A model generated the notes under the pieces. That model made no database searches. It was given only the letters and a program-made list of their open reading frames with translations, and was not told where the DNA came from. Below, piece by piece: positions 16,457-26,661 of a DNA stretch of 64,000 nt (position 1 is the stretch's first letter; every line of letters begins with the position of its first letter). Origin of the DNA: Rhodospira trueperi (GTDB lineage Bacteria; Pseudomonadota; Alphaproteobacteria; Rhodospirillales; Rhodospirillaceae); assembly GCF_900101965.1 (NCBI RefSeq), contig NZ_FNAP01000004.1, forward strand, positions 124,001-188,000. Reading direction: 5' to 3'. The translations under genes and the position numbers were made by a program.

Positions 16457-18502
16457 TCACTCTTCCGCCGCGCCGGGGCACGCGGCGACCAACTCCGGAT
16501 GGCGCGCCAGCAGGTAGTCGGCGCCGGCGGCGGAGAGGTGGCTGGAATCGTGGAAGGCCGGAACCCCGTCGATGGCGGCCAGGCAGGTCTCCTCCGGGCA
16601 GAAGGCATCCAACGGGTCGATGAGCGTTCCGCCCCACCGCTGGGTGGCCTCACGGAACACCGGCATGTAGGTGGCCCGGCGTTCTTCCTGCCGGGACCGG
16701 GTCATCCAGCTCTGGCCGGGCAGCCAGGGGAACCGAAGGTCCAAAGCCAGGGATTGCGGGACGTCGATATCATGGGTCGGCACGTCAACCAGAATCCGCA
16801 GGCGTGTCGTCTCGGCGAGTTGGGACACGGTGTCCTTCAGCGCGGCCTCGAACAGCCGATCCGGCGGCTCGGATCGACCGACCGCCTTCAGTTTTCCCGG
16901 GCGAAGCTGGCCGAACCATCCGGTTGGGCGCAGCGCGTAGGTGTCCCAGTGCGCCACCAGCGTCACACAGGGCGGGTGCAGGAGGCGGATCACTTCGGCG
17001 ACGGCGACATTGCGGTCGGCGCAGGCCTGCGCTGCCTCCGCCGACAGGGCCGACCAAGCCGTGCCAAACAGCGGCGGACAGGCGCCCATCGCGAACGACA
17101 GCCCCAGGCTGCCGGCTTCGCTGGCGGCGATCCCGGCGGCGGGCTGGATGGCCCCCAGATGGCTGTCGCCCCACAGCACGAAGGATACCCGCTGTGCCGA
17201 TGGGTCGCCCAGGGCGCAGGCTGTGACGTCCGCGTGGCTCCCCAGCACGCTGTCGGGAATGGGGAGGGTTCGGCTCAGGTCGGCCAATGAGCCGCAGCGC
17301 ATGCCGTCCCGGCGTTGGTCGGCCTCGACCGCAAGAACCGTCTGAATTTGGGGAGAAATTCGACCGGGCAGACCCTTGCCGAGCACCGCGACGGCGATGG
17401 CGCAGAGCAGCAGCGCGACCGCGAACCCCATGGCGAGCATCAGGTCGCGGGGGCGCCCCAGGACCCGCCGCTTCCGCACGGGCATCTCGATCCAGTGATA
17501 GCTCAGGCTGGCCAGCCCCAGCGACACCAGCAGCAGCAGGATCGTCTCCAGTTCGTTGATATCGACGAACGCCTGACGCGCGGCGACCAGGACCGGCCAG
17601 TGCCAGAGATACCAGGAATAGGACAGGCGCCCGACATAGACCACCGGCCCACTGGACAGGCCAAGGTGACGGCCGGCCCGTCCGGGAGCCGGGTGCTCGA
17701 CGGTCAGAATCACCAGCAGCGCCCCCACCACGGCGGGCACGGCGGCCGGCCCGGGAATCCCGGTCTGGCCGGAGACCAGGACGGACGATCCCAGGATGAG
17801 CCCAAGGCCGGCGGCGAGCGTTCCGATGTACACCCAGGGCATGCTCAGGGCGCTTCGCAGCACCACGGGCCGCGCGGTCAGGGCCAGACAGGCTCCGGCG
17901 GCCAGTTCCCAAACGCGCAACGGGGTCGAAAAGAAGGCCCCCGGCGTCTCTTCGGTGGCTCCACTCCATCCGGCGAAGGCGAACGAAGCCAAGCCAACGC
18001 CGGCGACAACGGTCGCGAGACCCGCCCGACGCAGGGGCAGCAAGAGAAGAAACGGCCAGACGAGATAGAATTGCTCCTCGACTGACAGCGACCAGTAATG
18101 AACGAGCAGGTTCGAGTCCCGAACCGGGTTGAAGTAGTCTTCCGTGAAAAAGAAGTACCAGTTCGCGGACAGGCCGAGTGCTGCGGCCATCGCCTGGGCC
18201 AGATCGACCAGACTGTCGGCGTCCAGGGCCACGAAGCCGAAGGTCAGCACCACGGCGGACACGGTCACCAGGGCCGGCCCCAGGCGCCGCATGCGGCGGA
18301 CGAAAAACGCCCGCACATCGAACGTGTTGCGCTGGATCTCGGCGTGGATCAGGCCGGTAATCAGGTATCCAGAAATGACGAAAAAGACATCAACGCCCAG
18401 AAACCCGCCCGGCATGAAATCCGGAAAGGCATGGTACAGAGCGACGATGGAGACCGCGATGGCCCTGAGCCCATCCAGCGCGGGGATGTAGTCGCTCCTC
18501 AT
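16457..18502 (-). CDS. Membrane O-acyltransferase (OafA/YrhL type) with SGNH domain
   Basis: A 681-residue integral membrane protein that probably transfers acyl groups to a cell-surface polysaccharide. The N-terminal acyltransferase-3 domain (about 1-370) begins YIPALDGLRAIAV and has GVDVFFVISGYLI, YWSLSVEEQFYLVWP and about ten TM helices. The C-terminal periplasmic SGNH-type domain (about 420-680) has WGDSHLG and the DSSHLSAAG block holding the catalytic Asp/His. The start is uncertain: ATGs at 18526, 18523 and 18502 are in frame. I used 18502 because the family begins just before YxPxLDGLRA. It follows the trmB start by about 48 bases upstream. Confidence 0.88.
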   Translation of the reverse strand: MRSDYIPALDGLRAIAVSIVALYHAFPDFMPGGFLGVDVFFVISGYLITGLIHAEIQRNTFDVRAFFVRRMRRLGPALVTVSAVVLTFGFVALDADSLVDLAQAMAAALGLSANWYFFFTEDYFNPVRDSNLLVHYWSLSVEEQFYLVWPFLLLLPLRRAGLATVVAGVGLASFAFAGWSGATEETPGAFFSTPLRVWELAAGACLALTARPVVLRSALSMPWVYIGTLAAGLGLILGSSVLVSGQTGIPGPAAVPAVVGALLVILTVEHPAPGRAGRHLGLSSGPVVYVGRLSYSWYLWHWPVLVAARQAFVDINELETILLLLVSLGLASLSYHWIEMPVRKRRVLGRPRDLMLAMGFAVALLLCAIAVAVLGKGLPGRISPQIQTVLAVEADQRRDGMRCGSLADLSRTLPIPDSVLGSHADVTACALGDPSAQRVSFVLWGDSHLGAIQPAAGIAASEAGSLGLSFAMGACPPLFGTAWSALSAEAAQACADRNVAVAEVIRLLHPPCVTLVAHWDTYALRPTGWFGQLRPGKLKAVGRSEPPDRLFEAALKDTVSQLAETTRLRILVDVPTHDIDVPQSLALDLRFPWLPGQSWMTRSRQEERRATYMPVFREATQRWGGTLIDPLDAFCPEETCLAAIDGVPAFHDSSHLSAAGADYLLARHPELVAACPGAAEE

Positions 18503-18627
18503 GTCGAGACGTGCCTTGCCCATCATCGCGGGTCCGGAACAGGCGGAACACGGGCCGGCCGGTGTCGAAAGCAACGTGGTTTCAGCCCGTCACGGACCAA
18601 GGTCAGGGGCTGCCACCGCAACACGGA

Positions 18628-18662
18628 CGGGCGGCGGGTGTCCTTCGGCCACCCGCCCTACG
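18628..18662. repeat. Dispersed palindromic repeat, family 2 (copy c, half)
   Basis: A hairpin GGGCGGCGGGTG..CACCCGCCC with loop TCCTTCGGC. It matches the second half of the repeats at 44-116 and 26528-26600. It starts about 13 bases past the metK stop and may work as its transcript end. Confidence 0.6.
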
Positions 18663-18675
18663 CCTTGATCCCGGA

Positions 18676-19854
<1,179 letters not shown>

Positions 19855-19999
19855 GGCGGGGCTCCTTGGCGACGGGCGGCGGGACGGACCCGGAGAGAAT
19901 AGAGGCAGGCGCCCGGGGCTTGAGGTCGCGGTCTCGCGCGGTCCTCCCCCGGCCGCCATTAAGGCGCGGTTCTTGGCATGAAACACGGGGGGTTGACAA

Positions 20000-20035
20000 G
20001 GGTGCGTCTCGCCGCGTCGTGAGACCAAGCCACCC
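20000..20035. promoter_or_regulatory. Bulged hairpin in the metK / orphan gene divergent region
   Basis: Read on the minus strand: GGGTG, a 5-base bulge, GTCTC, a 10-base loop, GAGAC, one base, CACCC. It would lie about 145 bases upstream of the metK GTG. It might be a leader structure, but it does not match a SAM riboswitch consensus that I can recall, and it has no U-tract. Low confidence. Confidence 0.2.
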
Positions 20036-20138
20036 TGGGCGGGCTCGTCCGGGTGTTCCGGCTTGACGCGGTCGGGGCCACATGCGGGAATGACAGGTGG
20101 ACCGACCCCTGGTCCTTTTCGCGAAAGGAGCGAGCGCC

Positions 20139-20699
20139 ATGCCCTTTCCCATTGTCGGCGTGGTTGCCCTGGGCACGGCGGCGACGGCCTTGCCGTACCT
20201 GCTGTATGGCAAATCCGCCTATGTCGGCGAGGCCAGCCCGAGCGGCCTGGGCGACACCGTGTCGAAGACCGTCAACACCACACTGGAGGCCGTCCATCAG
20301 CGTCTGGTCGAAAAGGGCGGCACCTTTTCCGTCACGAAATACGTCTGGAACGGCAAGTCCTGCGTTGAGGCCGCCGCCGACCGGGGCGCCTATCTGGCCG
20401 GGTTGCTGACCTCCCGATGGACCATTCACAGCTATACGGTGGGAAACTACACCCACACGTTCAACATGCTGGAATATCAGAAGAATTTCTGGATCGTGGA
20501 CAGTTACGTGATCGTCTACATCAAGTGCCTCGGCGCCACCCTTCCGGCCGACCTCGTCAAGACGCCGCAAAGCACCAGCCTCAAGGGGACCGCCGGCATG
20601 GATCCGACGCCCCGCGCGGTGACCCCGACCGTGACCGTGCCGACCTACACGCCCGTCACCGTCACCAAGGACAACATGGGACGCATTCTCTACCACTGA
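20139..20699 (+). CDS. Orphan protein of unknown function
   Basis: A 186-residue protein I do not recognise. An AAAGGAG site about 8 bases upstream supports the ATG at 20139. The N-terminus is hydrophobic ([22 protein letters not shown], read in two short parts), resembling a TM anchor or uncleaved signal. The middle is rich in Tyr, Trp, Thr and Asn ([27 protein letters not shown]), suggesting an extracellular or periplasmic beta domain. The tail is Pro/Thr/Val-rich ([15 protein letters not shown]). Base composition looks less GC-rich than the neighbours, which hints at acquisition. It stands alone between metK (divergent) and DAHP synthase. Confidence 0.6.
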   Translation: MPFPIVGVVALGTAATALPYLLYGKSAYVGEASPSGLGDTVSKTVNTTLEAVHQRLVEKGGTFSVTKYVWNGKSCVEAAADRGAYLAGLLTSRWTIHSYTVGNYTHTFNMLEYQKNFWIVDSYVIVYIKCLGATLPADLVKTPQSTSLKGTAGMDPTPRAVTPTVTVPTYTPVTVTKDNMGRILYH

Positions 20700-20872
20700 G
20701 ATGGGACCTCAACGCCTCCCCGTGTTCGCCTGTCCGCGCGCGGACACGGGTCGAGGCTGTGTTTCATTCTTCCATCACGAAAGCTCTCCGCTTATATCAG
20801 GGGCACCTCGGGTGGGGTGCCTGCCTGGCGGGCACTTCGACGACAGCCACCGGCAAGGAGACGACCAGGACC

Positions 20873-22267
20873 ATGGCCCGTGACTGGAGCGCGCAGAGCT
20901 GGCGCGCCAAACCGATTCAACAGGTGCCGGACTATCCGAACCCGGATCGCCTGCGCGCCGTCGAGGCCGAATTGGCCGCGCTGCCGCCGTTGGTGTTCGC
21001 CGGCGAGGCCCGGCGCTTGCGCAAATCCCTGGCCCAGGTGGCGGACGGCAAGGCGTTTCTGCTCCAGGGCGGGGACTGCGCCGAGAGCTTCGCGGAGTTC
21101 GGCGCCAACACCATCCGCGATACGTTCCGCGTGATCCTGCAAATGGCCGTGGTGCTGACCTACGGGGCGGCCTGCCCTGTGGTCAAGGTGGGGCGCATGG
21201 CCGGCCAGTTCGCCAAGCCGCGCTCCGCGCCGATGGAGGAGATCGACGGCGTCTCGCTGCCGTCCTACCGGGGCGACATGGTCAACGGCATGGAGTTCGA
21301 GGCCGACACGCGGCGCCCGGACCCGGACCGGCTGCTGCGCGTCTATCACCAGTCGGCGGCCACCCTGAACCTGCTGCGCGCCTTCGCCCAGGGCGGTTAC
21401 GCCGATCTGTTCCAGATGCACCGTTGGACACTGGACTTCGTCAAGGGCAGCCCGCAGGCCAACCGCTACGAAGACATGGCGAACCGCATCACGGAAAGCC
21501 TGGGCTTCATGGAGGCGTGCGGCCTGACCGGCGACTCGGTGCCCCAATTGCGCGAGACCGAGTTCTACACCGCCCACGAAGCCCTGCTGCTGAACTACGA
21601 GGAAGCGCTGACGCGCGAGGACTCGACCCAGCCCGGGGAGCACTACTCCACCACGGCGCACATGTTGTGGGTGGGCGACCGCACCCGCCAGCGCGACGGC
21701 GCGCACATCGAATACCTGCGCGGTATCCGCAACCCCATCGGTCTGAAGGCCGGCCCCTCGATGACCGAGGACGAACTGTTGCGGCTGATCGACGTCCTTG
21801 ATCCCAACAACGATCCGGGCCGCCTGACCGTGATTGCCCGCATGGGCGCCGACGCCGTCGAATCTCACCTCGCGCCCCTGGCGCGGGCCACCAAGCGCGA
21901 GGGGCGCAAGGTCGTCTGGGCCTGCGATCCGATGCACGGCAACACGGTGAAGGCCTCCAGCGGCTTCAAGACCCGCTCGGTGGACCGCATCCTCAAGGAG
22001 GTGCGCGGCTTCTTCGCCGTGCACCACGCCGAGGGCACCCATGCCGGCGGTGTGCATTTCGAGATGACCGGGCGCGACGTTACCGAATGCATCGGTGGCG
22101 CCCAGGCCATCACAGAGGCTCGCCTGGGCGACCGTTACCACACCCATTGCGATCCGCGTCTGAACGCCAACCAAGCCCTGGAACTGGCCTTCCTGATCGC
22201 CGAGGGTCTGAAGCAGGAACGCAACCTGGGCAAGCTGGCCCCGCCCGGTCTGGCGGCCGTGTCGTAA
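20873..22267 (+). CDS. 3-deoxy-7-phosphoheptulonate synthase, class II
   Basis: The first step of the shikimate pathway, joining phosphoenolpyruvate and erythrose 4-phosphate. The 464-residue product is the plant-like class II type: [18 protein letters not shown] at the start, [58 protein letters not shown] and the metal-binding [15 protein letters not shown]. The ATG at 20873 matches the family N-terminus and has AAGGAG about 12 bases upstream. The 173-base leader includes a small hairpin GGCACC..GGTGCC (20804-20821). aroA of the same pathway lies 11 kb downstream. Confidence 0.96.
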   Translation: MARDWSAQSWRAKPIQQVPDYPNPDRLRAVEAELAALPPLVFAGEARRLRKSLAQVADGKAFLLQGGDCAESFAEFGANTIRDTFRVILQMAVVLTYGAACPVVKVGRMAGQFAKPRSAPMEEIDGVSLPSYRGDMVNGMEFEADTRRPDPDRLLRVYHQSAATLNLLRAFAQGGYADLFQMHRWTLDFVKGSPQANRYEDMANRITESLGFMEACGLTGDSVPQLRETEFYTAHEALLLNYEEALTREDSTQPGEHYSTTAHMLWVGDRTRQRDGAHIEYLRGIRNPIGLKAGPSMTEDELLRLIDVLDPNNDPGRLTVIARMGADAVESHLAPLARATKREGRKVVWACDPMHGNTVKASSGFKTRSVDRILKEVRGFFAVHHAEGTHAGGVHFEMTGRDVTECIGGAQAITEARLGDRYHTHCDPRLNANQALELAFLIAEGLKQERNLGKLAPPGLAAVS

Positions 22268-22310
22268 CACTGAGGCCGTTGCCCAGCATCCCGAGCGCGT
22301 GGGAGTTATC

Positions 22311-23504
22311 ATGGAATCGTCCATTCCATCGGATGCCGGCGGCGGCATCGGCGTCACTTGGCCTCCGGCCGAGCGCATTCAGGCCTGGACGGACTCGTAC
22401 TTCGTCCGCACCCGTGCCATCGTCCAGCGTTTCGGGGATTGCCGCGCGACCTATGCCATCTTCATGCGCCGGCCGGTCGTCTACGCCCCCCGGCTGGCGC
22501 TGAACTGGCTGCGGGCGGTGGCCGAGACCCGGGGCTTCGAGGTCACCATTGAGGAGACGTTCCGGGAAAGCCAGTGGGTCGGCGCCGGCGAGCCGATGAT
22601 GTACCTCAGCGGCTCCATGGCCGGGCTGGCCGACCTGGAGACTCTGTTCCTGCAGAAGCTGGGGGCGTGCGGCGTCGCCGCTTACAACGCCTTCACCATG
22701 AGCGCCGAACTGCCCGGCGTGGCGTTCCTGGCCATGGACGCGCGCCACTGTGCGGGCACCGAGATGGCCGAATTGATGGCCTATGCCGCCTCCGTCGGCT
22801 CCAGCCGCGCCCAGCGCAAGGCCGGCGCCAAGGGCTTCATCGGCAACGCCACCGACGCGACGGCCCATTTCTTCGGGCAGGACCGAGGGTTGGGCACCAT
22901 GCCGCACGGCCTGATCGGCTATGCCGGCTCCACGCTCCGCGCCGCCGAGATGTTCCACGAGACCTTTCCGGACACGCCCCTGACGGTGCTGGTGGACTAT
23001 TTCGGACAGGAGATCTCGGATGCTTTGGCGGTCTGCCGCCGCTTCCCTGAATTGGCGGCCGAGGGCCGGCTGAACATCCGCCTGGACACGCACGGCGGGC
23101 GCTTCATCGAGGGACTGGACACCCAGAAGTCCTACGAGGTTCTGGAACGCTACTGCCCCGATGCCATCCGGGGCTACCGGTCGGAGACCGAACTGCGCTT
23201 CCTCATCGGCACCGGCGTGTCGGCGGCCGCCGTCTGGCATACGCGCGAGAGCCTCAACGCGGCCGGTTTCGACCGCGTCGGCATCGTGGCGTCGTCGGGC
23301 TTCGGCCCGGCCAAGTGCCGGGTGATGGGCTATGCCCGGGCCCCCATCGACGTGATCGGCACCGGCAGCTATCTGCCCGACAATTGGAACGAGACATACG
23401 CCACCGCCGACATCATTGCCTATGACGGCGAGCCGCGCGTCAAGGTCGGTCGCGAGTTCCTGTTGCGCCGCCTGGAAAAGGACGCGCCCCCGTCAGCGGA
23501 CTGA
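22311..23504 (+). CDS. Nicotinate phosphoribosyltransferase-like protein
   Basis: A 397-residue member of the nicotinate/quinolinate phosphoribosyltransferase fold. It shows the barrel region FRESQWVGAGEPMMYLSGS, AYNAFTMSAELPGVAF, the catalytic-His-like GTMPHGLIGYAG, the acidic strand TVLVDYFGQE, and GFGPAKCRVMGY near the end. In relatives this makes nicotinate mononucleotide for NAD salvage. Divergence from the canonical PncB leaves the substrate open. ATG 22311 has GGGAG 7 bases upstream. A GTG at 22299 is in frame but less well placed. It follows DAHP synthase by 43 bases, and the two are probably co-transcribed. Confidence 0.78.
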   Translation: MESSIPSDAGGGIGVTWPPAERIQAWTDSYFVRTRAIVQRFGDCRATYAIFMRRPVVYAPRLALNWLRAVAETRGFEVTIEETFRESQWVGAGEPMMYLSGSMAGLADLETLFLQKLGACGVAAYNAFTMSAELPGVAFLAMDARHCAGTEMAELMAYAASVGSSRAQRKAGAKGFIGNATDATAHFFGQDRGLGTMPHGLIGYAGSTLRAAEMFHETFPDTPLTVLVDYFGQEISDALAVCRRFPELAAEGRLNIRLDTHGGRFIEGLDTQKSYEVLERYCPDAIRGYRSETELRFLIGTGVSAAAVWHTRESLNAAGFDRVGIVASSGFGPAKCRVMGYARAPIDVIGTGSYLPDNWNETYATADIIAYDGEPRVKVGREFLLRRLEKDAPPSAD

Positions 23505-23831
23505 GCCCGGGCGCCGGAACCGTCCCGCCACCACCGCCGGAATGTCGGCGCGGGTCAGGCCGATGTCGGCGAGTTGATAGTCGTCCATCTCCTGAAGCGC
23601 GGTCTCGACCTCCCGGCGCGCCATCCAGCCGCGGACCCGCTGTATGAGGCCGCGCAGCCCGGCGGCGCGGGACGGATGATCGTCGTTGGAGGCTGTCGCG
23701 CAGACCGCGCCGGAACTGCCGGTCCGCGCGGGGCTCGGCCAGGGCAGGAACGGCGTGCTCCACACGGTGCCGAGAACCGACGCCTGCCGCAGCGCGCCTC
23801 CGTCCTCTGTGTGATCGGCGGTCAGCCACAT
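23493..23831 (-). CDS. DUF1127 domain protein
   Basis: A 112-residue protein. The N-terminal 65 residues are low in recognisable features (Ser/Thr/Pro-rich). The C-terminal 45 residues carry the DUF1127 (YjiS-like) helix-turn-helix-like motif: WMARREVETALQEMDDYQLADIGLTRADI. Small Arg-rich DUF1127 proteins in alphaproteobacteria have been linked to RNA turnover and phosphate or stress responses, but the role here is unknown. AAGGAGTG lies 8 bases before ATG 23831. Its end overlaps the end of the preceding plus-strand gene by 12 bases (tail to tail). Confidence 0.8.
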   Translation of the reverse strand: MWLTADHTEDGGALRQASVLGTVWSTPFLPWPSPARTGSSGAVCATASNDDHPSRAAGLRGLIQRVRGWMARREVETALQEMDDYQLADIGLTRADIPAVVAGRFRRPGSVR

Positions 23832-23950
23832 GGTGTTCACTCCTTGAAACCGAAACGGCGCTTCCTCATCTCCGGTGCGCCGAGTTGAGGCAGTCGAGCC
23901 ACGTCCTCGCCGCCCGCGCGGCAAGAGGCCATCGGCTGCCCTGAAAAGCC

Positions 23951-23985
23951 AAAAAAGGCGGGCTTGGGTCCTCGCGAGACCCGCA
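23951..23985 (-). terminator. Rho-independent terminator-like hairpin upstream of the DUF1127 gene
   Basis: On the minus strand GGTGCGGG..CCCGCC forms a stem with a 2-base bulge, followed by TTTTTT. An alternative stem GGGTC..GACCC in the same stretch is mutually exclusive with it. It lies 120 bases before the DUF1127 start, in the 332-base gap (23832-24163), where I see no other gene. It may end a small RNA or attenuate the leader. Confidence 0.4.
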
Positions 23986-24163
23986 CCCACCCCATGGACA
24001 GGAGTATGGGGCCGGTGTGTTCGTTACGGCAGCGAAATCCGCGCAGATCCGGAATGCGCCGGGCGCATGGTGAGCGGGCCGTTTCGCGCATGGGTCCCGC
24101 GGCCCCTCCGCCCCCATATCAACGCTGGACAATCCCGCACCGACACGCTTCCCTGAGCCTGCC

Positions 24164-26242
24164 ATGACACCTCAATCGCAATCCAAGTCCCGCGCCCGGT
24201 CGCCGTCCTCCCCGCCCGACACACGGCGGGTCGATGACGCGATCGCCACTCTGAGCGAGCTGATGGCCCGCGCGTGGCACGGGCCGCCCAACCGACAGGA
24301 TCTGCGCGCGCTGATCGCCGGGATTTCCACAACGCCGCCTCCCGTCGATCACGCCTGGATGGACTTGGTCGCGGTGCCGCCCCGGTCCCCCGACATGGTC
24401 GAGGCCCTGGACGCCGCGCGCGCGGCGCTGACCCCGCCGCCGTTGACCCTGGATGGCGCGCGGGACGGATCCCGGTTGGGCGCGTTGCGGGCCATGCTGG
24501 ACGGATTGAACGTCTGTGGCGTCATGGTCCCGCGCGCGGACGCCCACCAGGGCGAGTTCGTCGCCGCCAACGCCGAGCGCCTCGCCTGGCTGAGCGGATT
24601 CACGGGGTCGGCCGGGGTCGCGGTGGTGCTGAAGGACCGGGCCGCCCTGTTCGTCGACGGTCGCTACACCTTGCAGGCCAGCGAGCAGATCAACACCAGC
24701 CTGTGGGAGATCGTGCCGACCACCCGCGTGTCCGTGGGCGACTGGCTGGAGCGCACCCTGAAGTACGGGGATCGGCTGGGCTATGATCCGTGGCTGCACA
24801 CGGTCGGCGAGATCGACCGGCGCACCGCCGTCTGCCGGCGTATCGGCGCCCGTCTCGTCGCGCTCTCCGCCAGCCCGATCGACACCCTGTGGACGGATCG
24901 TCCGCCCGCGCCCCTCGGCCCCGTTGTCCCCCACCCGGAAAGCTATACCGGGCGGGCCAGCGAGGCGAAGCGGGAGGACATCCGATCCACCCTGCGCGCG
25001 CGCGGCTGCGCGGCGACCGTCATCACCGACCCCGCCGCGCTGGCGTGGCTGTTCAACATCCGGGGCTCGGACGTGCCGTTCACGCCGCTCGCCCTGGGGT
25101 TCGCGATTCTGTGCGAGAACGGTCGCGCGACCCTGTTCATGGACAACCGGAAAATGACACCGGCGGCCCGCGCCCACCTTGGTCCCCATGTCGCGGTGCA
25201 GGCGCCGGGCGCGCTCGGCGCGGCCCTGGACGCGCTGGGCAAGGACGAGCGGCCGGTGCTGCTCAGCCGTGACGGCTGCGCCCAGTGGATCCGCGCCCGC
25301 CTGTCCAACGCCGGAGCCAAGATCGAGCTTGGGGACGATCCCGTCGCCTTGCCCCGCGCCCGCAAGACGGCGGTCGAAATCGATGGCGCCCGCGCGGCGC
25401 ACCGGCGTGATGGGGCCGCGCTGTGCCGGTTTCTGTGCTGGCTCGACCAGGAGGGGCCGCGCGGGACGCAGACGGAACTCTCGGCCGCCGAGCGGCTGCG
25501 GGCCTTCCGCGCCGAAGGTGACCTGTACCGGGGACCGAGTTTCGAAACCATCAGCGCGGCCGGTCCCAACGGCGCCATCGTTCACTACCACGCCCGGCCC
25601 GAGACCGACCGGCGCCTGGAGCCGGACACGCTCTATCTGGTGGACAGCGGCGCGCAGTACCGCGACGGCACCACCGACGTCACCCGCACCGTGGTCATCG
25701 GCCAGCCCACGGCGGAGCAGATCCGCCGCTTCACCCGGGTCCTTCAGGGGCATATCGCGCTGGCCACGGCGGTGTTTCCCCCCGACACCACGGGCACGCA
25801 CCTGGATATCCTGACCCGCCGCGCCCTATGGCGCGACGGCCTGGACTTCGACCACGGCGCCGGTCATGGCGTCGGCAGCCATCTGGGCGTTCACGAGGGG
25901 CCGCAGCGCATCGCCCGCCGGCCCTCCAGCGTGGGCCTGGAACCGGGCATGGTCCTGTCCAACGAGCCCGGATACTACAAGGCCGGCGCCTACGGCATCC
26001 GGATCGAGAACCTGGTGTTGGTCTCCACCGCCGCCGCTCCGGAGGGGGCGGAGATCGCCCTGCTCGGGTTCGAGACCCTGACCCTGGCGCCCATCGACCG
26101 GCGGCTGATGGACACGGGCGTGCTGAGTTCGGAGGAGCGTGCCTGGGTGGACGCCTATCACGCCCGCGTTCGCGACGAGATCAGCCCTCTGGTGGACCAC
26201 GAGACCCAGGTGTGGCTGACCGGGGCCACGCGACCGCTGTAG
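24164..26242 (+). CDS. Aminopeptidase P family metallopeptidase (M24B)
   Basis: Removes N-terminal residues preceding proline, in the cytoplasm. The product has 692 residues. Two creatinase-like N-terminal domains (about 100-225 and 265-405) precede the pita-bread catalytic domain (about 410-630). All five metal ligands are present: D494, D505, H568, E601 and E615 (in DSGAQY, TTDVTRT, GHGVGSH, NEPGYY and RIENL). Compared with the usual length near 600 residues there are about 90 extra N-terminal residues, basic and then helical, with no clear domain. ATG 24164 has a poor ribosome site, and no internal ATG is better placed than this one. Confidence 0.93.
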   Translation: MTPQSQSKSRARSPSSPPDTRRVDDAIATLSELMARAWHGPPNRQDLRALIAGISTTPPPVDHAWMDLVAVPPRSPDMVEALDAARAALTPPPLTLDGARDGSRLGALRAMLDGLNVCGVMVPRADAHQGEFVAANAERLAWLSGFTGSAGVAVVLKDRAALFVDGRYTLQASEQINTSLWEIVPTTRVSVGDWLERTLKYGDRLGYDPWLHTVGEIDRRTAVCRRIGARLVALSASPIDTLWTDRPPAPLGPVVPHPESYTGRASEAKREDIRSTLRARGCAATVITDPAALAWLFNIRGSDVPFTPLALGFAILCENGRATLFMDNRKMTPAARAHLGPHVAVQAPGALGAALDALGKDERPVLLSRDGCAQWIRARLSNAGAKIELGDDPVALPRARKTAVEIDGARAAHRRDGAALCRFLCWLDQEGPRGTQTELSAAERLRAFRAEGDLYRGPSFETISAAGPNGAIVHYHARPETDRRLEPDTLYLVDSGAQYRDGTTDVTRTVVIGQPTAEQIRRFTRVLQGHIALATAVFPPDTTGTHLDILTRRALWRDGLDFDHGAGHGVGSHLGVHEGPQRIARRPSSVGLEPGMVLSNEPGYYKAGAYGIRIENLVLVSTAAAPEGAEIALLGFETLTLAPIDRRLMDTGVLSSEERAWVDAYHARVRDEISPLVDHETQVWLTGATRPL

Positions 26243-26358
26243 GATCGGCCCCGTGCGGCACGCGTTGCCAGCCCGCCCCGTGACAGACGATGCCAGACGC
26301 ATCACATGCCACCTGATGCGATCCTGATCCGAAGTCCGTTTGATCCGTTCGCGAATGC

Positions 26359-26451
26359 GTAGGTTGGGGTGAGCGTAGCGAACCCCAACGCCAGTCGGTT
26401 CTGGGGGCCGAAACGTTGGGGTTCGGTGCATGGCACCTCACCCCAACCTAC
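26359..26451. repeat. Dispersed palindromic repeat, GTAGGTTGGGG type
   Basis: Begins GTAGGTTGGGGTGAGCGTAG and ends CACCCCAACCTAC (inverted). Inside, AACCCCAACG and CGTTGGGGTT form a second arm pair. It is the only copy noticed in the window and lies in the gap between the aminopeptidase and the oxoprolinase (26243-26661), which holds this repeat, a family 2 repeat and a short direct repeat but no gene. Confidence 0.7.
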
Positions 26452-26477
26452 GGAAATCCGGTCGAAGAACGCGAACC

Positions 26478-26498
26478 AATCAAGCGGTTTTCGTATGA
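26478..26498. repeat. 21-base direct repeat, left unit
   Basis: Matches 26625-26645 at 18 of 21 positions (AATCA..CGGTTTTC.TATGA). The two units flank the family 2 repeat at 26528-26600 just upstream of the oxoprolinase start. This may be a duplicated leader segment or an operator pair. Confidence 0.45.
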
Positions 26499-26527
26499 TA
26501 CGGCTTCCGGAAAAATGGTTCGCACCT

Positions 26528-26600
26528 GTAGGGCGGCTGGCCGAAGGACAGCCGCCGCAAAGTCGAGAGCCGGCGGGTGCCCTTCGGTCACCCGCCCTAC
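26528..26600. repeat. Dispersed palindromic repeat, family 2 (copy b)
   Basis: GTAGGGCGGCTGGCCGAAGG..GCCGCC, then GGCGGGTGCCC..GGTCACCCGCCCTAC. This is the best-preserved of the three copies (others at 44-116 and 18628-18662). It has GTAG and CTAC ends. Confidence 0.75.
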
Positions 26601-26624
26601 ACGTGATCGTCGTTACACCGAGTC

Positions 26625-26645
26625 AATCATCCGGTTTTCATATGA
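26625..26645. repeat. 21-base direct repeat, right unit
   Basis: Partner of 26478-26498. It ends 16 bases before the oxoprolinase ATG, so if it binds a regulator it would act close to the start. Confidence 0.45.
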
Positions 26646-26661
26646 CGGAGCCCGTTCGCTC

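Noticed and set aside
18105-18125. A GGTTCGAGTCCC-like tRNA T-arm
   Set aside because: It lies inside the acyltransferase gene and has no tRNA arms around it.
19993-19998. TTGACA as a -35 for the orphan gene
   Set aside because: No -10-like hexamer at 16-18 bases, and the hairpin overlaps the spacer.
20000-20035. SAM riboswitch in the metK leader
   Set aside because: The hairpin is present but the conserved SAM-binding core of known classes was not found.
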